Translations under genes and position numbers: made by a program
Shown: positions 1 through 8,420 of the stretch, piece by piece
Position numbering within the stretch: the stretch's first letter is position 1
How the letters are laid out: each line of letters opens with the position of its first letter
Notes under the pieces: generated by a model
The model's input: the letters and a program-made list of their open reading frames with translations, nothing else
Database searches by the model: none
Told to the model about the DNA's origin: nothing
Origin: UBA7328 sp002471345
GTDB taxonomy: Bacteria > Bacteroidota > Bacteroidia > Chitinophagales > Saprospiraceae
Assembly: GCA_964011275.1 (NCBI GenBank)
Contig: CAXGOB010000013.1
Span: forward strand, 16,033 to 80,032
Direction of reading: 5' to 3'
DNA length: 64,000 nt

Positions 1-1343
1 CCTACTGGCACATTGACAACAGGAATACCACCTAGGCTACCTAAAATGACTACTTCCATCCATCTGTGGTAAGTATCCATTTTTTGTCCATTAATCTCTT
101 TGGGCCAGTGTATTCCTTTTGAATAAGGAAACACTTGAGCAGATGGCAATACTAAAAAATCATACTCCTCAAACATCCTGTCTAATTCTTGATACCAGTT
201 CGTTCTTATGACATTTGCTCTAAGCACATCTTCTTCGGTAAAACTAAGTCCTTGTTCAATCTCCCAAATCAATTCAGGCTTTAGCAAGGCGCTTTTTTGA
301 GGGTATTCATAGTATTCAAGTTTTTCTAATCTGATATGATGCCTGAGAGTAGTCCAGCAGTACCAGAGGTCAGCCATTTCGAACTGAGGTTGCATCATTT
401 CTATCTTTGCACCTGCATCACCTACTATATTTAGACTTTGCTCGCATAATTTGATCACCCCCGCCTCCATAGGCAGATAGTTGTTCAAATTTCCCATCCA
501 TCCTATTTTTACTTCTTCAAGATTAAGTGGATTCAAATTATTAAATACTGGATTGATGGCTAGAGTTTGTAGAAGCTGTATGGTATCTCGGGTATTTCTA
601 CCCATAGGTCCTGACGTCCATAACAGTCGATCATTTGCATCTCCATCTTCCATCACGACAGTCGTACTTGGTCTGAATCCTATCACATTATTGAATGCTC
701 CAGGGTTTCTCAAAGACCCCATCATATCTCCTCCTTCAGCTGCAGGAAGCATATGAGTACCTAGCCCACATGCTGCTCCTCCACTACTTCCTCCAGAAGT
801 AAGGCCTGGATTAAAAGCACTTCCTGTAGCTCCAAATATGGGATTGTACGATTGTGATCCTAATCCAAATTCTGGAGTATTAGTCTTGCCTATGAAAATA
901 GCTCCTTGATTTCTAATCTTTGCTGCAATAGCACTGTCCTCAGTTGCAATACGATCCTTAAAAAGTAATGAGCCCTCAGTATGCCTTATGCCTTTTAAAG
1001 CACCTAGATCTTTAATGGCATGTGGCATTCCATGCATCCATCCCCAATAATCACCTTTGGCTAGGGATTGATCTGCTTTTTGGGCTTGGGCTAAAAGCTG
1101 ATCATCATCGACCATACTGATTATAGCATTATATGTAGGATTGTATTTGTGTATATGTTTGAGGTAAGTTTTCATCACTTCTTCACAGCTTACCTTTTGA
1201 TTCTTTATAGCATTAGATAAATCGATAGCAGTGAAGTCAATTATTTGAGTGACAATGTCAGAGCTTGAATTGCGGCATGCATATGGAAGTGAAATCGCAG
1301 CACTTGCTGCTACAGTATTTTTAATAAATCGTCTTCTCTTCAT
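1..1343 (-). CDS. Amidase-signature family hydrolase, Tat signal, C-terminus outside window
   Basis: Open from the ATG at 1343 to the window edge, 447 residues, so the C-terminus is missing. The start MKRRRFIKNT is a twin-arginine (Tat) signal and is followed by a hydrophobic stretch ending in PYAC, possibly a loose lipobox, so the enzyme is probably exported folded. The amidase-signature catalytic parts are visible: the lysine in MPHAIKDLGALKG, the Gly/Ser-rich TSGGSSGGAA stretch, and the nucleophile region EGGDMMGSLRNPG, where GSDxGGSxR is usual. The family hydrolyses amide bonds by a Ser-Ser-Lys triad; the substrate cannot be told from sequence. It is the most downstream gene of a minus-strand run, 132 bases after the hydroxylase gene, so it may have its own promoter. 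Confidence 0.9.
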   Translation of the reverse strand, partial: MKRRRFIKNTVAASAAISLPYACRNSSSDIVTQIIDFTAIDLSNAIKNQKVSCEEVMKTYLKHIHKYNPTYNAIISMVDDDQLLAQAQKADQSLAKGDYWGWMHGMPHAIKDLGALKGIRHTEGSLLFKDRIATEDSAIAAKIRNQGAIFIGKTNTPEFGLGSQSYNPIFGATGSAFNPGLTSGGSSGGAACGLGTHMLPAAEGGDMMGSLRNPGAFNNVIGFRPSTTVVMEDGDANDRLLWTSGPMGRNTRDTIQLLQTLAINPVFNNLNPLNLEEVKIGWMGNLNNYLPMEAGVIKLCEQSLNIVGDAGAKIEMMQPQFEMADLWYCWTTLRHHIRLEKLEYYEYPQKSALLKPELIWEIEQGLSFTEEDVLRANVIRTNWYQELDRMFEEYDFLVLPSAQVFPYSKGIHWPKEINGQKMDTYHRWMEVVILGSLGGIPVVNVPV

Positions 1344-1475
1344 CTAAGTATGGTTTCAAAGGAATTTTGAGCCAATTAAGATATCCATTTTAGCAGATAT
1401 AATTAAATGGCTCTGTTTTTTGAAGTCAAGTATATAGTTGCAGTTGGCATATTGCTTCCTGCATCGCTTATATGA

Positions 1476-2756
1476 TTAAGCCGGACTAGTAGTACCTAGA
1501 TCGGGGCTTGAAACTCTTCTTTCAAAAAATGAATAGTAAATGGTTATAGCCATTGAGATACCTATATATAAACCCATAAATAATGTTGCAGCAGGGATCC
1601 ATTCTTCTAATCCAAACCATCCGCCCAATTGAGTGATGATGTAAATACCCAGGCCTACCTTGGTGATTTCTGCAAAAACTGCTACAGGATGACGATCCAT
1701 CAGGCTGGTATAAGCGAAAATAGAGATGAACAAGAAGGTAGCATATAGGGTGATGTGAGCTACATTTAATTCCGCAATGTTAATCAGCATGAAATACATC
1801 AGAAGGTTAGTGAAAATAAGCTGAAACCATGCCCACGCTTTTAATCCAAGATCATACGGTTTTTCGTATTTGACCATTTCGTATGGTTTGTCCACTATGT
1901 CTATGGGATATGCTTCAGCTACGTCAGTAGGTCTCCATCCTGTAGGCATAAACCATAATCTGATTTTATCCCACCAGTTTTGAGTACGCCATGAGTCTTG
2001 GAGAAGTAACCACATATGTTGCCAGTTAATCAGTACTGGGTTCCAAGTCTTCACCTGGCGTTTCACTCCGTATACTGCTGGTTCTTCAGGCAGTTCTTCT
2101 TGAAAAGTGTTGAATATTTTATCCCAAATGATGAATATGGCGGCATAGTTTTTATCCAGATATTTTGCATTAATAGCATGGTGTACTCTATGATGAGATG
2201 GAGTAACAATGATATGCTCTAGTATTCCCATTTTGTTAATCAGTTTAGTATGATACCAAAACTGTGCAAAGAGGTGAATAGGGGCTGTAATTGCAATGAT
2301 TTTGCCTGGTATACCTACTAATGCCATAGGAATATATAAGAAGAAATACACTCCTACAATACCTGAGATACTTTGGCGCAAAGCACATGAAAGATTAAAT
2401 TCTTCACTGCTGTGATGCACAATATGTCTATTCCAAAAGACATTGATCTCATGGTTCCATCTATGAGACCAATAAGATGCAAAATCAATCATCACAAAAG
2501 CCAACAGAAAAAGTCCTGTAGATTCAGGAATATCGAAAAATGCAAAACGATCTACCATCCAACCATAACTCACTATGACTATAGAGAGGCCGAGCATATC
2601 TTTTAGTGTATTAGTCATACCCGAGCTCAGACTTGAAATAGTATCCATAGCTCTATTCACAGAACGCCCCATAATTTTACTGGCAAAGAATTCTATGAGG
2701 ATAAGTGATACGAACCCTGGGATCGCGTAGGTTAATGCTGTTGCGTAAGCTTCCAT
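1476..2756 (-). CDS. Sterol desaturase/fatty acid hydroxylase family membrane protein
   Basis: A 426-residue polytopic membrane protein with the di-iron histidine clusters of the FA_hydroxylase family: H98-x3-H102 (SHRWNH), H111-x2-HH (HIVHH, 111-115), H161/H169 and HHRVHH (188-193). Length and layout, with the histidine core in the first half and about four more membrane helices in the second, resemble alkylglycerol monooxygenase-like members more than short C4-sterol oxidases. It would hydroxylate or desaturate a lipid in the inner membrane using O2; the substrate is unknown. It starts 3 bases after the stop of the MFS gene at 2760, so the two are almost certainly co-transcribed. Confidence 0.9.
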   Translation of the reverse strand: MEAYATALTYAIPGFVSLILIEFFASKIMGRSVNRAMDTISSLSSGMTNTLKDMLGLSIVIVSYGWMVDRFAFFDIPESTGLFLLAFVMIDFASYWSHRWNHEINVFWNRHIVHHSSEEFNLSCALRQSISGIVGVYFFLYIPMALVGIPGKIIAITAPIHLFAQFWYHTKLINKMGILEHIIVTPSHHRVHHAINAKYLDKNYAAIFIIWDKIFNTFQEELPEEPAVYGVKRQVKTWNPVLINWQHMWLLLQDSWRTQNWWDKIRLWFMPTGWRPTDVAEAYPIDIVDKPYEMVKYEKPYDLGLKAWAWFQLIFTNLLMYFMLINIAELNVAHITLYATFLFISIFAYTSLMDRHPVAVFAEITKVGLGIYIITQLGGWFGLEEWIPAATLFMGLYIGISMAITIYYSFFERRVSSPDLGTTSPA

Positions 2757-2759
2757 GTA

Positions 2760-3986
2760 TTAATCTTTTACAGCATTAAAAGTAGTGCTTTTCATTTGAT
2801 TTCTGTTCGATACTAGGAGTAAAATACCACCTAAAAGTCCTAATCCAAAACATATTTTTAAGAGCAATGATAATTGTTCCCATGAAGAGTTTTCACCCGA
2901 AGTTGTAACCATAGACAATCCGAAAAGCAAACCAAAAAAACCTAACCGACTTACAAGGCTCATCAGAGAATGGAATGTTGCCCTTTGGCCAGAATCAATC
3001 TGGGGTGTAATTACTTCAAATAATGGGGCCTTAACAGCTGACCACCCAAAGCTTCTAAACATAATTACCACAATCAGGAATGGGTGCAATATCCATGACA
3101 TTAGGCCTATTACAATAATAATCATCACAAACATCAAAAAAAGATATCTATTCAGGCCTATTTTATTTTTCCAAACTATACTTTGACTTGCTGCATATGC
3201 GCCTACAAACATGGCAAAGGCATACAGTATTCCTGACATTACAGGAGCAGAAGAGATATTCAATAATTGCCCATCTTCCAGTAATTTTAAATAAGGTTGA
3301 TAAAATTCATATGGAACGTGAACCATGATATACATGATTACATATAGTGAGAAGATCCAGAATAGAGATTTGTTTTTTAGATAAGCTACACATTTAGTTA
3401 GCTGTATGATAATGTTAGATTGGGCTTTCTCTTTGTTTTGTATTTCAGGTTCGTCAAAAAGAAAGGTGATTGCTAGTGCAATAATAGCTGCTAGCAAACT
3501 TAACCAGTAGGCATAAACAAGATCATACCCACTTAACCATCCTCCGAGTAGTGCCCCAAATCCTCCAGATATCAATGCCCATTTATTAACTGTGGCTTCT
3601 CTTTGCCCATATTCAGATTCAAGATTTTCACTTTTTAATGATTCAAAATGAAAGACTGTATTTGTGCCAGAAATGAATGCCATATGAGCTGCAAAAGCTA
3701 TTTGACCAGCACATAGCCACCAAAAATTAATACCATAGATGTAAAACGTAATCGCTAAACAGAGTAAAACGGCCCCATAGAAAAGTGTCTTTTTGCGCCC
3801 TATCTTATCTGAGAAATATCCAGAGGGTATTTCCAAGATTACTACAGAAATATAATAGATAGCTTCAAGTTGTAAAACTTCACTGAGTGAAAGTCTTTCG
3901 CTAAAAAACAAAAAGAAAACAGGCATCCATGCCAAGAAAGAAGTTGTGGCGAAGTACCAGCTATAAAGTCTTATGTTTTTATGCAT
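2760..3986 (-). CDS. MFS transporter
   Basis: 408 residues with about 12 hydrophobic helices. The loop after helix 2 reads GYFSDKIGRKKT, the major facilitator signature (G-x3-D-x2-GR+x), and the protein starts directly with a short cytoplasmic segment and helix 1. The substrate is not predictable. It is the promoter-proximal gene of a two-gene unit with the membrane hydroxylase (3-base gap), which suggests, but does not show, that it moves a lipid or a product of that enzyme. About 100 bases separate it from metX upstream on the same strand. Confidence 0.88.
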   Translation of the reverse strand: MHKNIRLYSWYFATTSFLAWMPVFFLFFSERLSLSEVLQLEAIYYISVVILEIPSGYFSDKIGRKKTLFYGAVLLCLAITFYIYGINFWWLCAGQIAFAAHMAFISGTNTVFHFESLKSENLESEYGQREATVNKWALISGGFGALLGGWLSGYDLVYAYWLSLLAAIIALAITFLFDEPEIQNKEKAQSNIIIQLTKCVAYLKNKSLFWIFSLYVIMYIMVHVPYEFYQPYLKLLEDGQLLNISSAPVMSGILYAFAMFVGAYAASQSIVWKNKIGLNRYLFLMFVMIIIVIGLMSWILHPFLIVVIMFRSFGWSAVKAPLFEVITPQIDSGQRATFHSLMSLVSRLGFFGLLFGLSMVTTSGENSSWEQLSLLLKICFGLGLLGGILLLVSNRNQMKSTTFNAVKD

Positions 3987-4084
3987 GGAGGATAAAGGAA
4001 AGGAAAATTTAGAAATCTAGGAAGTGTTATCAATCGATTCTTGGGAAAAAAGAAATAGGTGCTAAAGTGATAATATAGACTTTA

Positions 4085-5095
4085 CTAGAGATCTAGATTT
4101 TGTTGGATTGAGGTCTTTATATGTTCAGATTCTATAAGAAAAGCATCATGACCAAAAATGGTTTTAATTTCAACATAAGTAGCCGATGGGATGTGTTCTG
4201 CAAGATATTTTTGCTCTACAGGTGGAATAAGGAGATCAGAGTTAAAGCCTATGATTATTGTGTTGGATTCAATCTGTTTTAATGCTGTTGGAATGCTTTC
4301 TCTACCCCGACCAACATTGTGTGTATCCAGTACACTGAGGAGGGTGTAATAGCTATGCGCATTAAATCTGTTTACAAATTTTTCGCCTTGATATTTTAAA
4401 TATGAGGCAGCTTTGAAATTCGAAGTTTTATCCTCAGAATCCTCTGATTGCCGTTCTACAAATGAAATGTGGGATCTGTAATAGGGCAGAGCCATGGCTC
4501 TTGATGCTCTTAGTCCTTCTTTTCCTGCAATCGAATTGTTATTATGAAAAGTGGAATCTACATGCATAGCCATGCGCTGCGATTCATGTATGGCAATGAC
4601 CCATGGAGTTTCCTTAGCAGAGCAGCAAAGCAGAGCTAATGAATCAAATTGTGATGGACGATTTATAGCCATTTCTTGTGCTATATTTCCGCCACATGAT
4701 CCGCCTATGAGTAGTTTTACTCTTTCTATTCCTAACTGATCTAACAGTTTTATATGGAGGAGTGCAGTATCTCTTATTGTTACTTTGGGGAAATCTAATC
4801 CATATCTCTGACCAGTCTTTGGATTTCTGTCATCAGCACAAGTAGTACCATAAGGAGATCCTAAATTATTAGCACATATTATGAAGTCACTAGTTGGATC
4901 AAAAATATTTCCTTTGCCGTAAAGGCCACTCCACCAATCGGATACATCAGAATTGGCAGTGAGGGCATGGATCACCATGACTACATTGTCCTTGGCATTA
5001 TTTAAAGTGCCAAAAGTGTGATACCTGATGTTAATATCGGAAAGGCTACCACCCAGTTCTAGATCAAAATCACTATCGAGTTTTAAGTTATTCAA
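4085..5095 (-). CDS. metX: Homoserine O-acetyltransferase family enzyme
   Basis: A 336-residue alpha/beta hydrolase of the MetX family, which acylates homoserine (normally from acetyl-CoA) as the first committed step of methionine synthesis. The triad is recognisable: nucleophile Ser133 in GGSCGGNIAQ, Asp287 in FNSDLLIPP and His316 in GHDAFLIE. The elbow has Cys where MetX proteins usually have Met (GGSMGG). Conserved MetX pieces also seen are IHALTANSD and CANNLGSPYGTT. It overlaps the upstream metZ gene by 8 bases, so the two are translationally coupled steps of one pathway. It ends with TAG, which shows that TAG is a genuine stop in this genome. Acetyl rather than succinyl specificity is inferred from the family. 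Confidence 0.9.
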   Translation of the reverse strand: MNNLKLDSDFDLELGGSLSDINIRYHTFGTLNNAKDNVVMVIHALTANSDVSDWWSGLYGKGNIFDPTSDFIICANNLGSPYGTTCADDRNPKTGQRYGLDFPKVTIRDTALLHIKLLDQLGIERVKLLIGGSCGGNIAQEMAINRPSQFDSLALLCCSAKETPWVIAIHESQRMAMHVDSTFHNNNSIAGKEGLRASRAMALPYYRSHISFVERQSEDSEDKTSNFKAASYLKYQGEKFVNRFNAHSYYTLLSVLDTHNVGRGRESIPTALKQIESNTIIIGFNSDLLIPPVEQKYLAEHIPSATYVEIKTIFGHDAFLIESEHIKTSIQQNLDL

Positions 5096-6260
5096 TATTA
5101 GATTTTTCTAAAGCATCGGTAATATCATTAATTATATCATCTATGGATTCTAAACCCACTGAAAATCTGAGCGTAGTATCCGTAATTCCAGATTTAGCCC
5201 TTTCTTCCGGAGACAGTTTTGAATGAGTGGTCGTGGCTGGATGAGTTACTATGGTTCTAGTATCTCCTAGATTTGCCGTAATAGATAGCAAAGAGAGACT
5301 ATTTATAAAATTAAAAGCGTGGTATTTGTCGCCTTTTAGATTGCAACATAATACACCTCCTCCCCATTTCATTTGCTTCTTTGCCAATGTTAGATCAGGA
5401 TGACTTTCTAAAAAAGGATAGCTCACTGATGTTATTCCAGAGTGAGATTCTAATTCTCGAGCCAAGGAAAATGCATTTTTCGAATGCCTTTCCATTCTGA
5501 CTTCTAATGTCTCTAAACTTTTAGAAAGTATCCATGCATTAAATGGAGATAGTGAAGCACCTGTGCGTCTTAAGAAGTCAAAAACTGGACTGATGAATTC
5601 CTCTTTTCCTAATACTATACCACCTAAGACTCTTCCTTGACCATCAATAAATTTAGTAGCAGAATGTATTACTATATCTGCGCCCCATAGAGCAGGTTTT
5701 TGGATAATAGGAGTAGCAAAACAATTATCGACTGCGAAAATGCTTCCAGATTGTTTGCTGAGTTTACTAAGCCATTCTAGATCTATTAATTGTAGACCTG
5801 GATTTGATGGGGTCTCTATTATTACTATTTTGGGCTTCTTGCTTATGGCTTTTACCCACCCTTCATTGTCTTTTATATCTACAAGGATCGTGTCTATGCC
5901 CCAACTAGGAAGAATGTTTTGTAAAATATAGAGGGTATTGCCAAACAAAGATCCTGATGCCACTACAAGATCACCAGACTTGAGATGAGCACTCAGTGTT
6001 GCAAAAATAGCTGCCATTCCTGAAGCCGTAGCTACCCCTGCAGGTAACTGTTCCAAATGACACATTTTGTCTATTAATTCAGTAGTGTTTGGATTAGAAA
6101 ATCTACTGTATATATCTCCTTCAATTTTGCCAGAGAAATACGCTTCAGCTTCTTCAGCACTACTATACTGAAAGCTTGAAGTCATGAATATAGGGCCAGA
6201 ATGTTCTCTGAATTCACTCTTCGTAGGTTGTAGTCGTATAGCACCTGTGGCGTCCTTCAT
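5088..6260 (-). CDS. metZ: O-acyl-homoserine sulfhydrylase (trans-sulfuration PLP enzyme)
   Basis: A 390-residue Cys/Met-metabolism PLP enzyme. The PLP lysine is K203 in HSATKFIDGQGR; the cofactor-binding Asp is in FAVDNCFATP, and YSRFSNPNTTEL (51-62) is the typical N-terminal signature. With metX directly downstream (8-base overlap) the likely reaction is direct sulfhydrylation of O-acyl-homoserine to homocysteine. Cystathionine gamma-synthase or methionine gamma-lyase activity cannot be excluded by sequence alone. Only 87 bases separate it from the osmC-like gene upstream, and I see no SAM-riboswitch structure there. Confidence 0.88.
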   Translation of the reverse strand: MKDATGAIRLQPTKSEFREHSGPIFMTSSFQYSSAEEAEAYFSGKIEGDIYSRFSNPNTTELIDKMCHLEQLPAGVATASGMAAIFATLSAHLKSGDLVVASGSLFGNTLYILQNILPSWGIDTILVDIKDNEGWVKAISKKPKIVIIETPSNPGLQLIDLEWLSKLSKQSGSIFAVDNCFATPIIQKPALWGADIVIHSATKFIDGQGRVLGGIVLGKEEFISPVFDFLRRTGASLSPFNAWILSKSLETLEVRMERHSKNAFSLARELESHSGITSVSYPFLESHPDLTLAKKQMKWGGGVLCCNLKGDKYHAFNFINSLSLLSITANLGDTRTIVTHPATTTHSKLSPEERAKSGITDTTLRFSVGLESIDDIINDITDALEKSNIE

Positions 6261-6347
6261 CTACATTCTTTTGATAGATTTGCGAAATTAGGTTTTCTTT
6301 TAGTTGAATACTTCCTAATACTTAAAATACGGGATTAAGAGGGCAAA

Positions 6348-6758
6348 TTAGTTTAATGTGAAATGAAAGTTCACTTCCAGGTCTTTTCTTAGCGTGTGCA
6401 ATACAGAGCAATACTTGTCTCTAGTGAGTTCCATTGCTTTTTCTAGTTTTTTCTCCTTTATATCACCTTTGAGAATAAAGTGAACATCAATGTACTTGTA
6501 TGGCGATGAAGTACCACCTTCAAACTTTTCGCCACTGATTTCCATTTGAAAATCATCAATAGTTTGTCTTTGCTTATTCATGATATTAATCACATCAATA
6601 GCACTACATCCTGCCACACTTACCAGTAGCACTTCCATAGGCCTATAGGCTGAGTTAGAGCCCCCAATAGCAGGACCTCCATCAGTATGGATAATATTCC
6701 CTCTTTCATTGGTTGCTTCAAGTTTGAAAGCGTCGTCTATTCTTTTGATTTTGATCAT
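6348..6758 (-). CDS. OsmC family protein
   Basis: 136 residues, the usual OsmC/YhfA size. The two redox cysteines are present: C51 in VSVAGCSAIDVIN and C117 in DKYCSVLHTLRK, with the family sequence YRPMEVLLVSVAGC. OsmC/Ohr proteins reduce organic hydroperoxides with the cysteine pair; the YhfA branch, which this resembles, is less well characterised. It is cytoplasmic, without a signal peptide. It precedes metZ on the same strand with a short gap, and its own -7-like element lies just upstream. Confidence 0.88.
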   Translation of the reverse strand: MIKIKRIDDAFKLEATNERGNIIHTDGGPAIGGSNSAYRPMEVLLVSVAGCSAIDVINIMNKQRQTIDDFQMEISGEKFEGGTSSPYKYIDVHFILKGDIKEKKLEKAMELTRDKYCSVLHTLRKDLEVNFHFTLN

Positions 6759-6786
6759 AATGATTTCCTTTCTCTATTGTAAAGTG

Positions 6787-6794
6787 CAAATGTA
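6787..6794 (-). promoter_or_regulatory. Putative Bacteroidota -7 element (TACATTTG) of the osmC-like gene
   Basis: On the minus strand this reads TACATTTG, a full match to TAnnTTTG, 29 bases before the start codon. No TTTG is found at the expected spacing upstream, so support is partial. Confidence 0.35.
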
Positions 6795-6832
6795 TGATGT
6801 GTCTTGAATAGATATTGACTTTTAAGACATGA

Positions 6833-7369
6833 TTATTCAGTTTTCACCTTTTCAATGGTGATCGTTTTTAATAAGTTTTCTATTCGATCCAAATTGGATA
6901 AGGATTTATCTGTAATCAGCACACGTATCAGCATAAACCCTTCTGAAGATTGAGCATTGATAAATTCTGAATTCTCTACTTGAGGATTCTTTTCTCCCAA
7001 TACTATATTTAAATTTGGAGAGCCATACTGCATGTCATTTTTGACATAATAATTGATCGTGTTGGGTTGATAGAAAGCTACTGACCAGTAGATAGAATCA
7101 GGAAGTGATCCAGAGATATGAATTGGTCCTTCACTTACATCATAGAATGTGCTGACATAGGCAAAATCGGGATTTGGTTTGACAACCGTTCTTGAGTTTT
7201 CATCTGGAGCTAATAGTATTCTTGTTTGATTTGGGAGATTTCCGAATGTATCTGCGCCTCTGGTTTTAAACTTAGCATATATGTAATTGGGTAAAAAGTA
7301 CATGGTGGTGTGATATCCAGCAGACCCAAAAGTCATGGCAGCTAATATTATAATCAAAGCCTTTCTCAT
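6833..7369 (-). CDS. DUF1214-like exported protein, second of a tandem pair
   Basis: 178 residues with one N-terminal signal/anchor helix (about 5-22). It shares the motif SLPDSIYWSVAFYQPN with its upstream neighbour (SVPNARYWSYTLYGKD), the signature of the DUF1254/DUF1214 group. Proteins of that family occur as envelope proteins of unknown function. The gene overlaps the upstream one by 4 bases (ATGA), so they are translationally coupled and probably make partners. The family usually has the two domains fused in one longer protein; here they are two short proteins. Confidence 0.7.
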   Translation of the reverse strand: MRKALIIILAAMTFGSAGYHTTMYFLPNYIYAKFKTRGADTFGNLPNQTRILLAPDENSRTVVKPNPDFAYVSTFYDVSEGPIHISGSLPDSIYWSVAFYQPNTINYYVKNDMQYGSPNLNIVLGEKNPQVENSEFINAQSSEGFMLIRVLITDKSLSNLDRIENLLKTITIEKVKTE

Positions 7370-7974
7370 TTTACTCTTTTTATAGAAGGCAGAGGAATAG
7401 TTGTCAGATTATTGTACACTTCTGGTGAAGCATTGTACAATCTTAGGGTAAGTGCCATGGTATTGTTTTCGCCAGAAGGAATCCAATTTTCACCGGTCCT
7501 TTCTTTTGATATATGCATAGTATAAGTCGGTTGACTGATATTTTGAAGTTCGGGGTTTAAACTGTCTTTAGGGGTATAAGATATGGAGGTGTCATTGTAA
7601 CCATAGATTTTATTAGGATTAGGAATCATGAAATTGTCCTTTCCATAAAGAGTATAACTCCAGTATCTAGCATTTGGGACACTGCCTTCTAAAATATAAT
7701 CATAGTCCGAATCAAGAGGATCTCCGTCACTATCCATAATAGCGGTGTAATAGATTACTTCTGATTCTCTTAATGCAAAAAGACCCACTTTAGCAATAAG
7801 AGCACGTTGTTTAGTATTCTTTAGGTCCATAGAAGGATTCACCCTCCATGGTCCGTTGTAAAGCATAAAGTTCAATTGATCCACATTTCTCAGACTTTTT
7901 ATTGCTAAATACCCACCAGTGATAAAGCTAGCAATAGCAATAAAGAGAATAATAATTATGAATCTTGATTTCAC
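7366..7974 (-). CDS. DUF1214 domain exported protein, first of a tandem pair
   Basis: 202 residues: an N-terminal membrane anchor (about 5-25) followed by a DUF1214 domain recognisable from SVPNARYWSYTLYGKDN, an NPNKIYGYNDTS segment, and the C-terminal NTMALTLRLYNASPEV, which resembles the family's TLRLYxP ending. The role is unknown; some family members are annotated as envelope or stress proteins. It overlaps its downstream neighbour by 4 bases. Confidence 0.75.
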   Translation of the reverse strand: MKSRFIIIILFIAIASFITGGYLAIKSLRNVDQLNFMLYNGPWRVNPSMDLKNTKQRALIAKVGLFALRESEVIYYTAIMDSDGDPLDSDYDYILEGSVPNARYWSYTLYGKDNFMIPNPNKIYGYNDTSISYTPKDSLNPELQNISQPTYTMHISKERTGENWIPSGENNTMALTLRLYNASPEVYNNLTTIPLPSIKRVK

Positions 7975-8117
7975 ATTGGCAAGATAATTAATTGAAGCAA
8001 AATGATAACTTTATTTATGGTGTAAATAGTTGCAATTCATCGATACGATCTACTAATTCTATCATGCCCCACGTTCTGCAAGAAATTTTTGATAAATGGC
8101 GAGGCACTAAAATTTTG

Positions 8118-8294
8118 CTATAATCCTTTTACATATACACCTAGAAGTAAAAGCACAAATCCGGCTAAAAGGAACCAATCTCCATTGTCAGCAATCGTTG
8201 GGCTTATAGCGGCACCTAATAATCCTACAAGTACAAGAACGACACTGATAATTACAGTATTCTGCTTTGGTGCTTGGGGGGAAAGATTACTCAT
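8118..8294 (-). CDS. Small two-helix membrane protein (58 aa)
   Basis: A 58-residue ORF, MSNLSPQAPKQNTVIISVVL onward, ending VYVKGL and a TAG stop. It has a polar N-terminus, a hydrophobic helix at about 14-31, a short polar turn (TIADNGD) and a second helix at about 40-53. The composition (two clean helices, a lysine at the C-terminus) and its place between two minus-strand genes make it likely to be real; a longer plus-strand reading of the same bases has no such order. An ATG 5 bases upstream is out of frame and stops at once, so this start is preferred. I cannot name the function. Confidence 0.65.
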   Translation of the reverse strand: MSNLSPQAPKQNTVIISVVLVLVGLLGAAISPTIADNGDWFLLAGFVLLLLGVYVKGL

Positions 8295-8420
8295 TTCATT
8301 TTGATTTTGTTGAATTATAATATTGCAACATTAATTATTGAATATTATATTATATAATTTTTAATATTCTATAGATGTGTTGATTCTCAATATTATTGAC
8401 TTTGAAATCTTGTCAGATTG

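Noticed and set aside
6261..6347. SAM riboswitch before metZ-metX
   Set aside because: Only 87 bases are available and no conserved SAM-I/II helices or core sequence could be recognised.
8089..8304. 71-codon plus-strand frame
   Set aside because: It is antisense to the 58-residue two-helix protein, has no organised composition, and lies among minus-strand genes.
8340..8369. AT-only inverted repeat GAATATTA...TAATATTC
   Set aside because: Such palindromes are expected by chance in very AT-rich gaps, and no T-run or promoter element goes with it.
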